A DNA stretch of 22,608 nt from Bacteroidales bacterium (GCA_031266895.1 JAISAD010000185.1:1-22608), one strand, 5' to 3'. Positions 1 to 7,497 are shown, counted from the stretch's first letter. Notes: a model not told the origin generated them from the sequence alone. Numbers and translations are program-made.

Positions 1-284
1 CAGGCATGACAACGCATGCTGGGTCAAAAACAATATCTCTTATTTTAGAGCCAAATAAAAAAGCTAACATATCAGACCATTTTAATGAAATTAAAAACCT
101 TTTTTCTCATGAGAAACAACATGTAGATGACATTAAAGCTGGACTGAACACCTCTTTGGGTAAGGCACAAATGGAACAAAGAGCTGTCAAAACACAAATG
201 TCAGATCCAACTTATTCTAAAACTCGAAACTCATTCCAAAATTTTGTTATTGGTTATGGCCAAAAATATGGTCTTAAATTTTAG
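1..284 (+). CDS. C-terminal end of a putative polymorphic-toxin metallopeptidase (5' partial)
   Basis: This reading frame is open to the window edge (codons in phase with position 3), so the ATG at 6 is probably internal and the gene begins upstream. The visible 93 residues carry HEKQH (108-122), an HExxH zinc-metallopeptidase signature, followed by a helical, charged tail (MEQRAVKTQMSDPTYSKT) and a stop at 284. Short HExxH domains at the very C-terminus, followed at once by a small gene, are typical of polymorphic toxins (RHS, T6SS or T9SS effectors). No RHS core is visible here, so membership in that class is inferred from the tail, the following gene and the RHS gene at the other window edge. 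If right, the domain would cleave a target protein in a rival cell. An ordinary metalloprotease is the alternative. Confidence 0.5.
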   Translation, partial: GMTTHAGSKTISLILEPNKKANISDHFNEIKNLFSHEKQHVDDIKAGLNTSLGKAQMEQRAVKTQMSDPTYSKTRNSFQNFVIGYGQKYGLKF

Positions 285-297
285 TTTTTTACCTAAG

Positions 298-891
298 ATG
301 AGAAAAATGTTAATCTTATGTATTTGCATCTTATTGATAACAAATACGTACCCTCAAATAAAAATAGATTTAGACACATTGGCATTAAGTCAAATTTCAG
401 TGGTTTTGTCCAAAGATTTTTCAAAAAGCACTTTCGATTCTTTTTTAGATACTGGACCTAATGCGATATTCTATATAACAATTACAAATGAATGCGATAC
501 TTTTTTCCCAATTAATTATTGTGAGTGGTCTTTTGGTTGTTTTTACAGTTACAAAGGAAAAACTTATGTTTTAAAACATGTTCCTTTTCCAGAACCACCA
601 TTTATTAGAGTTCTTTTTGCCCCAAAAGAGACATTTTCTTTTAGTTGGTATAAATCCATTTTATTGTATTATGATATTCGTGAAAACAAAAAACAGGAGG
701 ATTATGATTATGCAAAAAAGATGTTGGACATAATCCCTACCATTAGAGTATATGCCATTTCTCCTGATGGAAATATCTATTTTTCAGATAGTTATAAAAA
801 TATAATTATACGGAAAAATGAGAATCAGGAAAACTATAAAGATATTCTCAATGTGGACAAGTTTTTAAAGCGACTTTCCAAAAAGAATTAA
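298..891 (+). CDS. Small secreted protein, putative immunity protein of the upstream toxin
   Basis: I do not recognise the family. The ATG at 298 is preferred over 244 because it lies just 13 nt after the upstream stop and begins a clean signal peptide (MRKMLILCICILLITNTYPQ), giving 197 residues. The 244 start would overlap the previous gene and place charged residues before the hydrophobic stretch. The mature part is rich in Phe, Tyr and Asp/Lys, with a central hydrophobic/aromatic section (FINECDTFFPINYCEWSFGC region) that looks like a small beta fold. Position directly after a toxin C-terminus, same strand, is the usual place of an immunity gene; a signal peptide would put the antidote in the periplasm or on the membrane, where an incoming protease would be met. 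Function is inferred from position only. The gene is noticeably AT-rich compared with the core of the window. Confidence 0.6.
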   Translation: MRKMLILCICILLITNTYPQIKIDLDTLALSQISVVLSKDFSKSTFDSFLDTGPNAIFYITITNECDTFFPINYCEWSFGCFYSYKGKTYVLKHVPFPEPPFIRVLFAPKETFSFSWYKSILLYYDIRENKKQEDYDYAKKMLDIIPTIRVYAISPDGNIYFSDSYKNIIIRKNENQENYKDILNVDKFLKRLSKKN

Positions 892-929
892 AAACAATAT
901 TTTATTCTGAAACACATTTACTCAAATTC

Positions 930-945
930 GGTAGTGTCCGCTATT
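930..945 (+). repeat. Boundary motif GGTAGTGTMCGMTATT, left copy
   Basis: The 16 bases GGTAGTGTCCGCTATT match, with two differences, the motif that occurs three times in the opposite orientation at 20863-21049. It lies about 40 nt downstream of the putative left immunity gene and exactly where the HU-like pseudogene loses its N-terminus. It may be a recombination or insertion scar; a chance match is not excluded. Confidence 0.35.
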
Positions 946-1273
946 GCACCTGAATATTATGAAGTCTGCCGATATCAGAAGCACCGGCAACACAGACATC
1001 AAAGCCCTGGACAAAGAGATTGCACAGCGTGCACGGTAAGCACTGCCGACACGCAGGCAGTGCTGGTAGCCCTCGAAGTGTTGGTAGAACATCTCTCGGA
1101 GGGAGAGATTGTCCGTCTGGATGATTTCGGGTCATTTCAAATCAGCACAGGCAGCGAAGGTGTGGAAACGGAGGCCATTCAATGCTTCCATGATTAAAAT
1201 CAAAAAGGTGGCATTTCGCCCCGGAGCAGAACTCAAAACCATGCTTAATAATCTTAAATTTGAAAAGCTATAA
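934..1273 (+). pseudogene. HU-related DNA-binding protein (Bacteroidota type), frameshifted remnant
   Basis: Reading across three frames restores a typical Bacteroidota HU-related protein: APEYY, then KSADIRSTGNTDIKALDKE, then CTVSTADTQAVLVALEVLVE, HLSEGEIVRLDDFGSFQIS, and finally FNASMIKIKKVAFRPGAEL with KTMLNNLKFEKL and a stop at 1271-1273. The conserved IVRLDDFGSF and FRPG blocks identify the family. The breaks are an extra base near 961, a missing base near 1030 and an extra base near 1177. The N-terminal 20 or so residues are absent, and the only start in the first frame is a GTG inside the repeat at 930. The intact protein would bind DNA as a dimer; this copy cannot make it. Neighbouring long genes are intact, so natural decay is more likely than sequencing error. 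Confidence 0.8.
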
Positions 1274-1284
1274 TCGGTTCAATA

Positions 1285-1390
1285 AAAACGAGTATTCGTT
1301 TTCAGTAAAATGAGTATTCGTTTTTAGTAAAATGAATATTCGTTTTAGGTAAAACGAGTATTGGTTTTGGGTAAAACGAATACTCGTTTT
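1285..1390. repeat. Five-unit tandem array of 18-bp near-palindromes, 22-bp period
   Basis: Five units begin at 1285, 1307, 1329, 1351 and 1373, a strictly constant 22-bp spacing. Each is an 18-bp near-palindrome of the form AAAACGAGTATTCGTTTT (arms AAAACGA/TCGTTTT, centre GTAT or ATAC) plus a 4-bp spacer (CAGT, TAGT, AGGT, GGGT). Units differ by one to three bases. The period equals about two turns of B-DNA, so the centres would face one side of the helix. No long spacers exist, so this is not CRISPR. The reverse strand is open for a while through the array but has no other sign of coding. Confidence 0.85.
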
Positions 1391-1472
1391 TTGAGGACTG
1401 ATATACAGCAAGTTATAAAACGCAATAAGAGCCTGCCTAGGGAGTCGTTTGGGAGTATAACTTTTGTCATAA

Positions 1473-1526
1473 CAAGTGGCCTGTTTCTTATGATTTGCCA
1501 TGCAATATCTCAAGAAACAGGCCTTG
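1473..1526. other. Strong intergenic hairpin
   Basis: GGCCTGTTTCTT (1478-1489) and AAGAAACAGGCC (1512-1523) are perfect 12-bp inverted repeats. The stem extends by CAA/TTG (1473-1475 and 1524-1526) after a two-base bulge. The 22-base loop contains TTGCCATGCAA, itself partly self-complementary. No T-run follows on either strand, so it is not a standard terminator. It sits between two palindrome arrays and may belong to the same repetitive element. Confidence 0.7.
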
Positions 1527-1553
1527 CAATGCCGATTTCCTGCAGGCAAAATG

Positions 1554-1628
1554 AGTAGCTACTTATTTTTTTTTAGTAGCTACTAAATTCTAAACGAGTA
1601 GCCACTCAATTTTTTTTTAGTAGCTACT
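1554..1628. repeat. Four-copy AGTAGCTACT palindrome array, 21-22-bp period
   Basis: The self-complementary decamer AGTAGCTACT occurs at 1554-1563, 1575-1584, 1597-1606 (as AGTAGCCACT) and 1619-1628, spaced 21, 22 and 22 bp. Two of the gaps are runs of nine to ten T; the other is AATTCTAAACG-like. The period matches the array at 1285-1390 although the core sequence differs. No gene overlaps it. Confidence 0.8.
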
Positions 1629-1699
1629 CATTTTTCACCTGTAAGCCAGGGCTTAAAATCGGGCAACCAACCTGCACCGGAGTGGTCTGTTTTTTTGCT

Positions 1700-1850
1700 T
1701 TACAGCGCAGCGATATTTTTATTAAAGAAGTCTTTGAACTCTTTAGTAGTAAGCATTTTATCCATAATATGGAAGACGGTTTTTTTTATCCTCTTTATCC
1801 AGTTGCTGAATCAGTTTCAGCTGTTCGGGAAATGCATTCGCGTTAACGAG
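1700..1850 (-). pseudogene. C-terminal remnant of an XRE-type helix-turn-helix regulator
   Basis: On the minus strand the region reads LVNANAFPEQLKLIQQLDKE, then DKKTVFHIMDKMLTTKEFKD and FFNKNIAAL before a TAA at 1702-1700. This is the typical C-terminal tail of Bacteroidota XRE-family regulators, which end in a helix after an 'EDKKTVF-IID-MLT-KKFKDFF' stretch. The two halves are in different frames: a run of eight A (minus strand, about 1780-1787) holds one base more than the reading frame needs. The helix-turn-helix domain itself is not recognisable upstream (1851-2020), so this is a broken stub without a likely product. No other feature was found in 1851-2020 apart from the lon leader. Confidence 0.6.
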
Positions 1851-2020
1851 CCGGCAAATTGAGGTTGACAGGACGGCAATATCACATTCGCGAGATTAAT
1901 GCAACAGCCCTCTGATGCAGTGTGTGTTTATATCTTCTCCCCTGTAAATGAACAGAATCTTAAAAATTTTGTTTCTTAAAAGAAGTTGACAGCAGAGTTT
2001 ACATTTTTACAGTAGAAATA

Positions 2021-4441
2021 ATGGAAGAACAGAATTTAATAAACGAATTTATTAATAACGAATCACATTTTATTCCGCTTTTTTCTTTGGAAGATGAAGC
2101 GTCATTAAACAAAGAGCGCATCCCCGATGTGCTGCCTATATTGCCGTTGCGAAACACGGTACTTTTCCCCAGCATGATTATTCCTATTACGGTAGGGCGC
2201 AACAGATCTATTAAATTAGTGCAGGACTACTCGCGAAACACCTCCCCTATAGGAGTGGTGGCGCAAAAAGATAACGATGTGGAAGAGCCCGCTCTTGCCG
2301 ATATCTATTCGGTGGGAACAATGGCACGCATTCTCAAATTTATCACAATGCCGGATGGCAGCGCTACCATTATTGTGCAGGGTATAAAGCGGTTTAATGT
2401 GCTGGAATTGACACAGACAGAGCCTTATTATATGGCACGCGTAAGCGAAATGGGAAGCAGCATCAACAGTGAGGAATTGAATGCGTGCAAGAAATTCAAG
2501 GCGCTTATCGACTCCATTCGCGATGCAGCGGCAGCCTTTATTAAACTGTCGCCCAATACATCCAGCGAGACAATTTTTGCCTTGAATAATCTTGAAAGTC
2601 CCCTCTTTTTAATTCATTTCATCGCCTCTAACCTGTCGGCTTCCGTGTCCGAAAAACAGGAAATTCTGGAAACCGACGACATGGAGTTGCGTGCACAAAT
2701 GGTGCTGAAATTTCTTCACAGAGACTTGCAGATGCAAGAGTTGAAGAACCAGATTCAACACAAATCAAGGCAGGAAATGGACAAGCAGCAGCGCGAATAT
2801 TATCTCACGGAACAGATGAAAACCATTCAGCAGGAGCTGGGTGGCTCGCCGGCAGAAAAAGCTGCGGAAGAATTGAAAGAAAAAGTTAAGAGTAAAAAGT
2901 GGAGTGCCGACACAAAGGCACTGTTTGATAAAGAGATGCAAAAACTGCAGCGCACCAATCCTATGTCGCCCGACTACTCTGTGCAGCTTAATTATCTGGA
3001 ATTGATGGCCGAACTGCCCTGGAATGAGTTCAGTGTTGACAAGTTTAATTTGGAACAGGCGCGCAAAGTGCTGGATAAAGATCATTTCGGGCTGGATAAG
3101 GTAAAAGAGCGCATTATCGAATATCTGGCTGTTCTTAAACTGAAAGGCGATATGAAATCGCCGATACTCTGCTTAGCCGGTCCTCCGGGCGTAGGCAAAA
3201 CCTCGCTGGGCCGCTCCATTGCCGAAGCCATAGGACGCAAATATGTGCGAATTTCGCTGGGCGGGCTGCGCGACGAGTCCGAAATTAGAGGCCATCGCCG
3301 CACTTATATCGGGGCTATGCCCGGACGAATTATTCAAAATATTCGTAAAGCCGGCTATTCCAATCCCGTTTTTGTGCTGGATGAGATTGACAAAGTATTG
3401 GGAATGAACGTGCAGGGAGACCCCTCTGCCGCACTGCTTGAAGTACTTGATCCTGAGCAAAACTTTGCTTTTCACGACAATTACCTTGAAGCTGATTATG
3501 ACTTGTCGCATGTGCTTTTTATTGCTACAGCCAACAATTTAAGCAATATACATCCTGCGCTGTTAGACCGAATGGAGGTGATTGATATTGCCGGCTATCT
3601 GATCGAGGAGAAGATAGAGATAGCAAAAAAGCATCTGATTCCCAAGCAATTGAAAGAACATGGATTGAGTGAGCAGGAGGTAGCCTTTAGCGATTCCATT
3701 ATAGAAGCCATTATTAGCGACTACACGCGCGAATCGGGAGTGCGAACACTCGAAAAAACCGTGGCTAAAATTATCCGCAATCGAGCGGCCCTGCTGGTAC
3801 AAGAAGGAGCATTGGAAGAGACCGACATTATACCAAAACACTTGCAGCAGATTTTGGGTGCGCCCATATTCCAAAAAGAGCGCTCCATAGACAACAGCGT
3901 GCTGGGAGTGGCCACCGGACTGGCATGGACAGCCGCAGGCGGCGAAATCCTGTTCGTGGAATCCATTGTCAGCGCCGGAAAAGAAGGACTGACCATGACC
4001 GGCAACCTGGGTGATGTGATGAAGGAGTCGGTTACTATTGCCTACGAATATTTGAAAGCTCATGCCGAAGAGTATGGCATTGCTCCTATGCTGTTTAGCG
4101 AAAGGAAAGTACACATCCACGTGCCCGAAGGTTCTACTCCAAAAGATGGACCGTCTGCAGGCATCACTATTCTTACTTCGCTCATCTCCTCATTTACACA
4201 GCGCAAAGTGCGTGCCAAAGTAGCCATGACGGGCGAAATTACCCTGCGCGGCAAACTGTTGCCTGTGGGAGGCATAAAAGAGAAGATTCTGGCGGCCAAA
4301 CGTGCCGGCATTTACGACATTGTTCTCTCAGCAGAAAACAAGAAAGATATAGATGACATTAAGGAGAATTTCATTGCCGGAATGCATTTTCACTACTTCG
4401 ATTTAATGAAGGAAGCGGCAGCTTATACGGTTGAAGCATAA
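2021..4441 (+). CDS. lon: ATP-dependent Lon protease
   Basis: This is a full-length LonA protease of 806 residues, the usual size. It degrades misfolded and selected regulatory proteins in the cytoplasm as an ATP-driven hexamer. Order of domains: N-terminal substrate-binding domain beginning at LPILPLRNTVLFPSMIIPI (about residues 40-58), a coiled-coil linker (about 235-300), an AAA+ module with Walker A GPPGVGKT (387-394) and Walker B VLDEID (452-457), and the C-terminal protease domain with the catalytic Ser712 in KDGPSAG and Lys755 in GGIKEK. All key residues are present. The ATG at 2021 gives the normal N-terminus. A poor -7 candidate lies near 1964-1971 (AAATTTTG-like); I cannot define the promoter. 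The gene converges on the chaperone gene at 4512, and the junction holds a terminator hairpin. Confidence 0.97.
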   Translation: MEEQNLINEFINNESHFIPLFSLEDEASLNKERIPDVLPILPLRNTVLFPSMIIPITVGRNRSIKLVQDYSRNTSPIGVVAQKDNDVEEPALADIYSVGTMARILKFITMPDGSATIIVQGIKRFNVLELTQTEPYYMARVSEMGSSINSEELNACKKFKALIDSIRDAAAAFIKLSPNTSSETIFALNNLESPLFLIHFIASNLSASVSEKQEILETDDMELRAQMVLKFLHRDLQMQELKNQIQHKSRQEMDKQQREYYLTEQMKTIQQELGGSPAEKAAEELKEKVKSKKWSADTKALFDKEMQKLQRTNPMSPDYSVQLNYLELMAELPWNEFSVDKFNLEQARKVLDKDHFGLDKVKERIIEYLAVLKLKGDMKSPILCLAGPPGVGKTSLGRSIAEAIGRKYVRISLGGLRDESEIRGHRRTYIGAMPGRIIQNIRKAGYSNPVFVLDEIDKVLGMNVQGDPSAALLEVLDPEQNFAFHDNYLEADYDLSHVLFIATANNLSNIHPALLDRMEVIDIAGYLIEEKIEIAKKHLIPKQLKEHGLSEQEVAFSDSIIEAIISDYTRESGVRTLEKTVAKIIRNRAALLVQEGALEETDIIPKHLQQILGAPIFQKERSIDNSVLGVATGLAWTAAGGEILFVESIVSAGKEGLTMTGNLGDVMKESVTIAYEYLKAHAEEYGIAPMLFSERKVHIHVPEGSTPKDGPSAGITILTSLISSFTQRKVRAKVAMTGEITLRGKLLPVGGIKEKILAAKRAGIYDIVLSAENKKDIDDIKENFIAGMHFHYFDLMKEAAAYTVEA

Positions 4442-4471
4442 AAAAAAGGCTACCTCTTATTGAGGCAACCT
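4441..4471 (-). terminator. Rho-independent terminator of the PpiD-like gene
   Basis: The arms AGGCTACCTC (4447-4456) and GAGGCAACCT (4462-4471) pair at eight of ten positions around a TTATT loop. On the minus strand the hairpin is followed by seven T (the A-run at 4441-4447), so it suits the leftward gene that ends at 4512. On the plus strand it may also slow transcription leaving lon. Confidence 0.65.
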
Positions 4472-4511
4472 CCATTAAAATGAAAAAATCAAACTACTCT
4501 TCATTACTCTT

Positions 4512-6677
4512 TTACTGTGCATAAAAGACATAGCGCCTGTCTAAAATGGGAACTTTATCTTTTAATCCTTCTAAAATAGACATCTCATTTCGGCCTCCGC
4601 CAAGCACCATATTTCTCAGGATGGCCTTCATATCAGATGTAGAATTTGCCTTCTCTTCCTTATAGACAGAGATAGCGTAAACATTAAACTTTCCGGTTAC
4701 CACTTCGTTTTGAGCCGTTGCGGGCAGTGTGAAAATTTTACCGATAGCACTGTTCTCAACACCTGCATTCTGATAAATCTCACCCGTAAAAGTGAGCATG
4801 GTACTGTCGGTAAACCTGGCACCCCATTTTTGTGCCAATGCGGCATAATCATTACTGGAAGCCAATTCGGCTCTTATTTTTTCAGCTACCAAATCCACTT
4901 TTTTAGCGTCAAGCATCTCCTGTTCTATAGCCGTTTTTATCTCTTCAAACTTAGGCACTCCCTTGTTTTTTACGGTTCTTAAAGCCGCTACGGCATACAT
5001 ATTATTATTGCTCAAATTATATACATCGGAAATTGCGCCAAGTTTGGTCTCATCGTTAAATGCCCAGCTTACAACAGTGCGACAATTGGGCAACTGCCCT
5101 ATGGTAGCGGCCATTGAAGTCACATCCACTCCCTTAATCACCTGGATCCCCTGCTTGCCGGTATTTTCCGTAAAAAGGTCTATAGTATTGCTGGAAGTCA
5201 TCAACTGCGTGGCATCCGCCTTAATCTGCTTAACAGTAGCATCCGAAGCCTTAATTTCAAATGGATAGAGGGCATAAAGGCGCTTCTCCTTCATCGGTGT
5301 TTTAGTCAGCACCTGATAAATGACATAAATGCCCTGCCTGTCATTATAGACATAAGTGCCGCCAGGCGAAGTATTTATCAATTCGCTATACAGATTTCCG
5401 ATAATACCGCGTTCGGGCAGCCACATGACAGTATCGGTAGCCTGACGGCCGCCAAGATAGTTGGGGGTTAACTGAAAAATAGAGGCTTGCTGGCTGTCAA
5501 TCAGCTGCTTTAAACTGTCGCACTCAGCCTTAGCCTGCTTGCGACTGCGCATGGAATTAGGGTTAACCTGCGTCTTATAATCCAGCACCAGAAAAGCCAC
5601 TTGAATAGAGTCGGGACGCATTGCCGCGCCATACACTTTCCCAAAATACCAAGTCTGGTTTTGATATATAAACGGCTCTATCAGAGAGCCTACAGGTCTC
5701 TTAAAAATAATGGAATCAAACTCATCAGCCGTAATATCATCAACCGTAACATAAAGGCTGTCTAACGGCGGAAACGACTCTGCTATATTAAATTCGGCGA
5801 TTGAAGAGGCTTCCAGAAAACGTTGATACTTGCTCTTAACAGTATCTTCAATAGCCTGCATGTCTTCGGGAGTAGGATTAACGGGAAAGATAGCCACATC
5901 AATATCGCGCAGACTCTGCTTATTTTCAAATTTGCCCTTATGTTCATTATAATAGGCTTTCATTTCAGCATCTGTAACATTGGCTTTTATTTCAGCAAAA
6001 GCGGGTGCATTTACAGTTACCGAAAGCAGCTTTACCAAAGCGCTTTGGTTATCATCGGTCAATTTTTTAGCCATCTCATCCGAAAAATAGAGCGACCCCT
6101 GCGCTAAAGCGAAATAAGCCCTCTGTTTTTTATCCATAAGATCAAAATGCTCAATTGCCTTGCAGGCATTATATATGCTCCGCGCGCCCTCTTCATTTTT
6201 ATAATCTTCGATGTTTGTAATGATATTAATGGCATTTTCAATGCCGTATTGCTTCGACAATATATCTACCAGTTGTGCGAGCATTTGGTTGGGTTCCTGT
6301 GTTCTCAGGCTGGCCATCATTTCCAAAACGGCATTTTCTTTCATTTCGTCTGTATATTCCAGCCCTAATGCTTTCAACTGCTTATCCAATAACATCTCAT
6401 TCACTAAACTATTCCATGTAATTTCATGAATCTGATATGTCTCGCTCTCTTCCAAAGTAGCCTTATTGTACATAAACTTCCAGAGGTCTGTATTTTGTTC
6501 ATAATATACCCTGTAAGGGTCATCAACCTTCTGTCCATCTATCTTTCCCATCGTATATTTATCCGAAAAAAAGGTAGAAATCTTGTTAAAGTCTCCCAAT
6601 AAAAAAGCCAAAAGGGCTATCCCTATGATGACCATTAATAGCACTCCGTGCTTACGTATTTCGCCAATTGCTGCCAT
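4512..6677 (-). CDS. PpiD-like periplasmic peptidyl-prolyl isomerase/chaperone (SurA_N domain)
   Basis: This 721-residue protein has a short cytoplasmic start, one membrane helix (about residues 10-28, HGVLLMVIIGIALLAFLLG) and a long periplasmic part, the layout of PpiD. The stretch after the helix (GKIDGQKVDDPYRVYYEQ to about 200) matches the SurA N-terminal chaperone domain, with its characteristic 'W--LV-EMLLDKQLKALGLEYTDEM' pattern. A degenerate parvulin-type rotamase segment is placed at about 355-460, ending in TYVYNDRQGIYVIYQVLTK. The rest is helical and chaperone-like. Such proteins sit at the inner membrane and help newly exported envelope proteins fold; many members have weak or no isomerase activity, so catalysis is not certain here. 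It is transcribed alone from a TATTTTTG promoter at 6716-6723 and ends at a terminator shared with lon's 3' side. Confidence 0.9.
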   Translation of the reverse strand: MAAIGEIRKHGVLLMVIIGIALLAFLLGDFNKISTFFSDKYTMGKIDGQKVDDPYRVYYEQNTDLWKFMYNKATLEESETYQIHEITWNSLVNEMLLDKQLKALGLEYTDEMKENAVLEMMASLRTQEPNQMLAQLVDILSKQYGIENAINIITNIEDYKNEEGARSIYNACKAIEHFDLMDKKQRAYFALAQGSLYFSDEMAKKLTDDNQSALVKLLSVTVNAPAFAEIKANVTDAEMKAYYNEHKGKFENKQSLRDIDVAIFPVNPTPEDMQAIEDTVKSKYQRFLEASSIAEFNIAESFPPLDSLYVTVDDITADEFDSIIFKRPVGSLIEPFIYQNQTWYFGKVYGAAMRPDSIQVAFLVLDYKTQVNPNSMRSRKQAKAECDSLKQLIDSQQASIFQLTPNYLGGRQATDTVMWLPERGIIGNLYSELINTSPGGTYVYNDRQGIYVIYQVLTKTPMKEKRLYALYPFEIKASDATVKQIKADATQLMTSSNTIDLFTENTGKQGIQVIKGVDVTSMAATIGQLPNCRTVVSWAFNDETKLGAISDVYNLSNNNMYAVAALRTVKNKGVPKFEEIKTAIEQEMLDAKKVDLVAEKIRAELASSNDYAALAQKWGARFTDSTMLTFTGEIYQNAGVENSAIGKIFTLPATAQNEVVTGKFNVYAISVYKEEKANSTSDMKAILRNMVLGGGRNEMSILEGLKDKVPILDRRYVFYAQ

Positions 6678-6715
6678 AAAATATTTGTCTAGTTTTACGT
6701 TTAAAAATCAAGCGG

Positions 6716-6723
6716 CAAAAATA
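6716..6723 (-). promoter_or_regulatory. Bacteroidota -7 promoter element of the PpiD-like gene
   Basis: On the minus strand this reads TATTTTTG, an exact TAnnTTTG match, about 39 nt before the start codon at 6677. A clear -33 TTTG is not seen. The promoter is divergent from that of rplY. Confidence 0.6.
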
Positions 6724-6770
6724 ATACTTTTTTTTTACATAGCAATATGTCTTTATATTGAAAAAAATAG

Positions 6771-6778
6771 TACTTTTG
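6771..6778 (+). promoter_or_regulatory. Bacteroidota -7 promoter element of rplY
   Basis: TACTTTTG followed by CA is an exact TAnnTTTG match, 43 nt before the rplY start codon. The expected TTTG about 19 nt upstream is not well conserved. It lies back-to-back with the minus-strand promoter at 6716-6723. Confidence 0.65.
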
Positions 6779-6821
6779 CAACCCTGTTTTAGAGGCGAAT
6801 TTTAATCAAAAAAAATCAATA

Positions 6822-7397
6822 ATGAAATCAGTATCTATTAGCGGTTCTCTGAGGGAGAACGTAGGGAAAAAAGATGCAAAAACGCAAAGAGCCCAAGGGA
6901 TGGTTCCGTGCGTACTTTATGGCGGAAAACAGCAATATCAGTTTGTTGTAGAAGAAAATCAGTTCAAACAGCTGATATATACGCCCGAAGTGCTGTATGC
7001 CAATTTAGAATTGGACGGCAAGCAGTTTAATGCCATTATCCAAGCCAGTCAATTTCATGCCATCACCGACAAATTGCTCCATGTTGATTTTCTGGAAGTA
7101 ATTGAGGGGAAACCTATCACTATTGGCATTCCGGTAAAGGTTACCGGAACCTCGCCGGGAGTGTTGCGCGGCGGCAAATTGGCTAAAAAGGTGAGAAAAT
7201 TGAAAGTAAAAGGCGAATTGCAGCATATTCCAGAATATATTGAAGTTGACATTTCTTCTCTGGAAATCAACGAATATGTGAAAGTGGGCGATATCAGTAT
7301 CCCGAATATTACAGTAGTAGAAAATCCGGCCAATGTTGTAGTAACAGTACAGCCAACCAGAAATATGGAGGCTGTAGCTACAGAAACCGAAGTATAG
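6822..7397 (+). CDS. rplY: 50S ribosomal protein L25, general stress protein CTC form
   Basis: This 191-residue protein is the two-domain (CTC/TL5) form of L25, longer than the 94-residue form of enterobacteria. The N-terminal 5S-rRNA-binding domain spans about residues 1-92 (SISGSLRENVGKKDAKTQRA, VPCVLYGG, and the conserved LLHVDFLEV near 87-95). The C-terminal beta domain follows (PVKVTGTSPGVLRGGKLA, the LKVKGELQHIPEYIEVDIS segment, and GDISIPNI). It binds 5S rRNA in the central protuberance of the large subunit. The gene often sits next to pth, but here it is a single transcription unit bounded by its own promoter at 6771-6778 and a strong terminator at 7443-7475. Confidence 0.96.
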   Translation: MKSVSISGSLRENVGKKDAKTQRAQGMVPCVLYGGKQQYQFVVEENQFKQLIYTPEVLYANLELDGKQFNAIIQASQFHAITDKLLHVDFLEVIEGKPITIGIPVKVTGTSPGVLRGGKLAKKVRKLKVKGELQHIPEYIEVDISSLEINEYVKVGDISIPNITVVENPANVVVTVQPTRNMEAVATETEV

Positions 7398-7442
7398 TTT
7401 AACCGAAATATAGTTTTAAGTTGATTCACATTATCTGTGTGG

Positions 7443-7475
7443 AAAGAGGTTGCATTTCGATGCAACTTCTTTTGT
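7443..7475 (+). terminator. Rho-independent terminator of rplY with UUCG tetraloop
   Basis: A near-perfect stem of 11-13 bp (AGAGGTTGCAT at 7445-7455 with ATGCAACTTCT at 7460-7470, one G-U pair) closes a TTCG tetraloop and is followed by TTTTGTGTTTCTTT. The A residues before the stem could extend it with the T-run. Confidence 0.9.
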
Positions 7476-7489
7476 GTTTCTTTATTTTG

Positions 7490-7497
7490 TATCTTTG
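7490..7497 (+). promoter_or_regulatory. Bacteroidota -7 promoter element of the coiled-coil/ZIP unit
   Basis: TATCTTTG followed by CA is an exact TAnnTTTG match, with a TTTG at 7471-7474 upstream (spacing 15 rather than the ideal 19). It lies directly after the rplY terminator and 57 nt before the next start codon. Confidence 0.7.

Noticed and set aside
244..297. Earlier start for the left immunity candidate
   Set aside because: It overlaps the toxin end and places a non-signal sequence before an excellent signal peptide beginning at 298.
934..1197. Intact 87-residue protein starting at GTG 934
   Set aside because: Family motifs continue in other frames on both sides, so this frame is a piece of a broken HU-like gene rather than a real protein.
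1268..1558. Open frames on both strands across the first repeat array
   Set aside because: They arise from the stop-poor 22-bp repeats, have repetitive Lys/Asn/Phe-rich products and no start context or family features.
1285..1628. Possible CRISPR array
   Set aside because: Repeats are 10-18 bp with spacers of 4 to 12 bp that are themselves similar or poly-T; no 25-40-bp unique spacers and no cas genes.
1961..2010. lon promoter or heat-shock operator
   Set aside because: Only imperfect TAnnTTTG matches with wrong -33 spacing are present and no CIRCE-like or HspR-like inverted repeat was seen.
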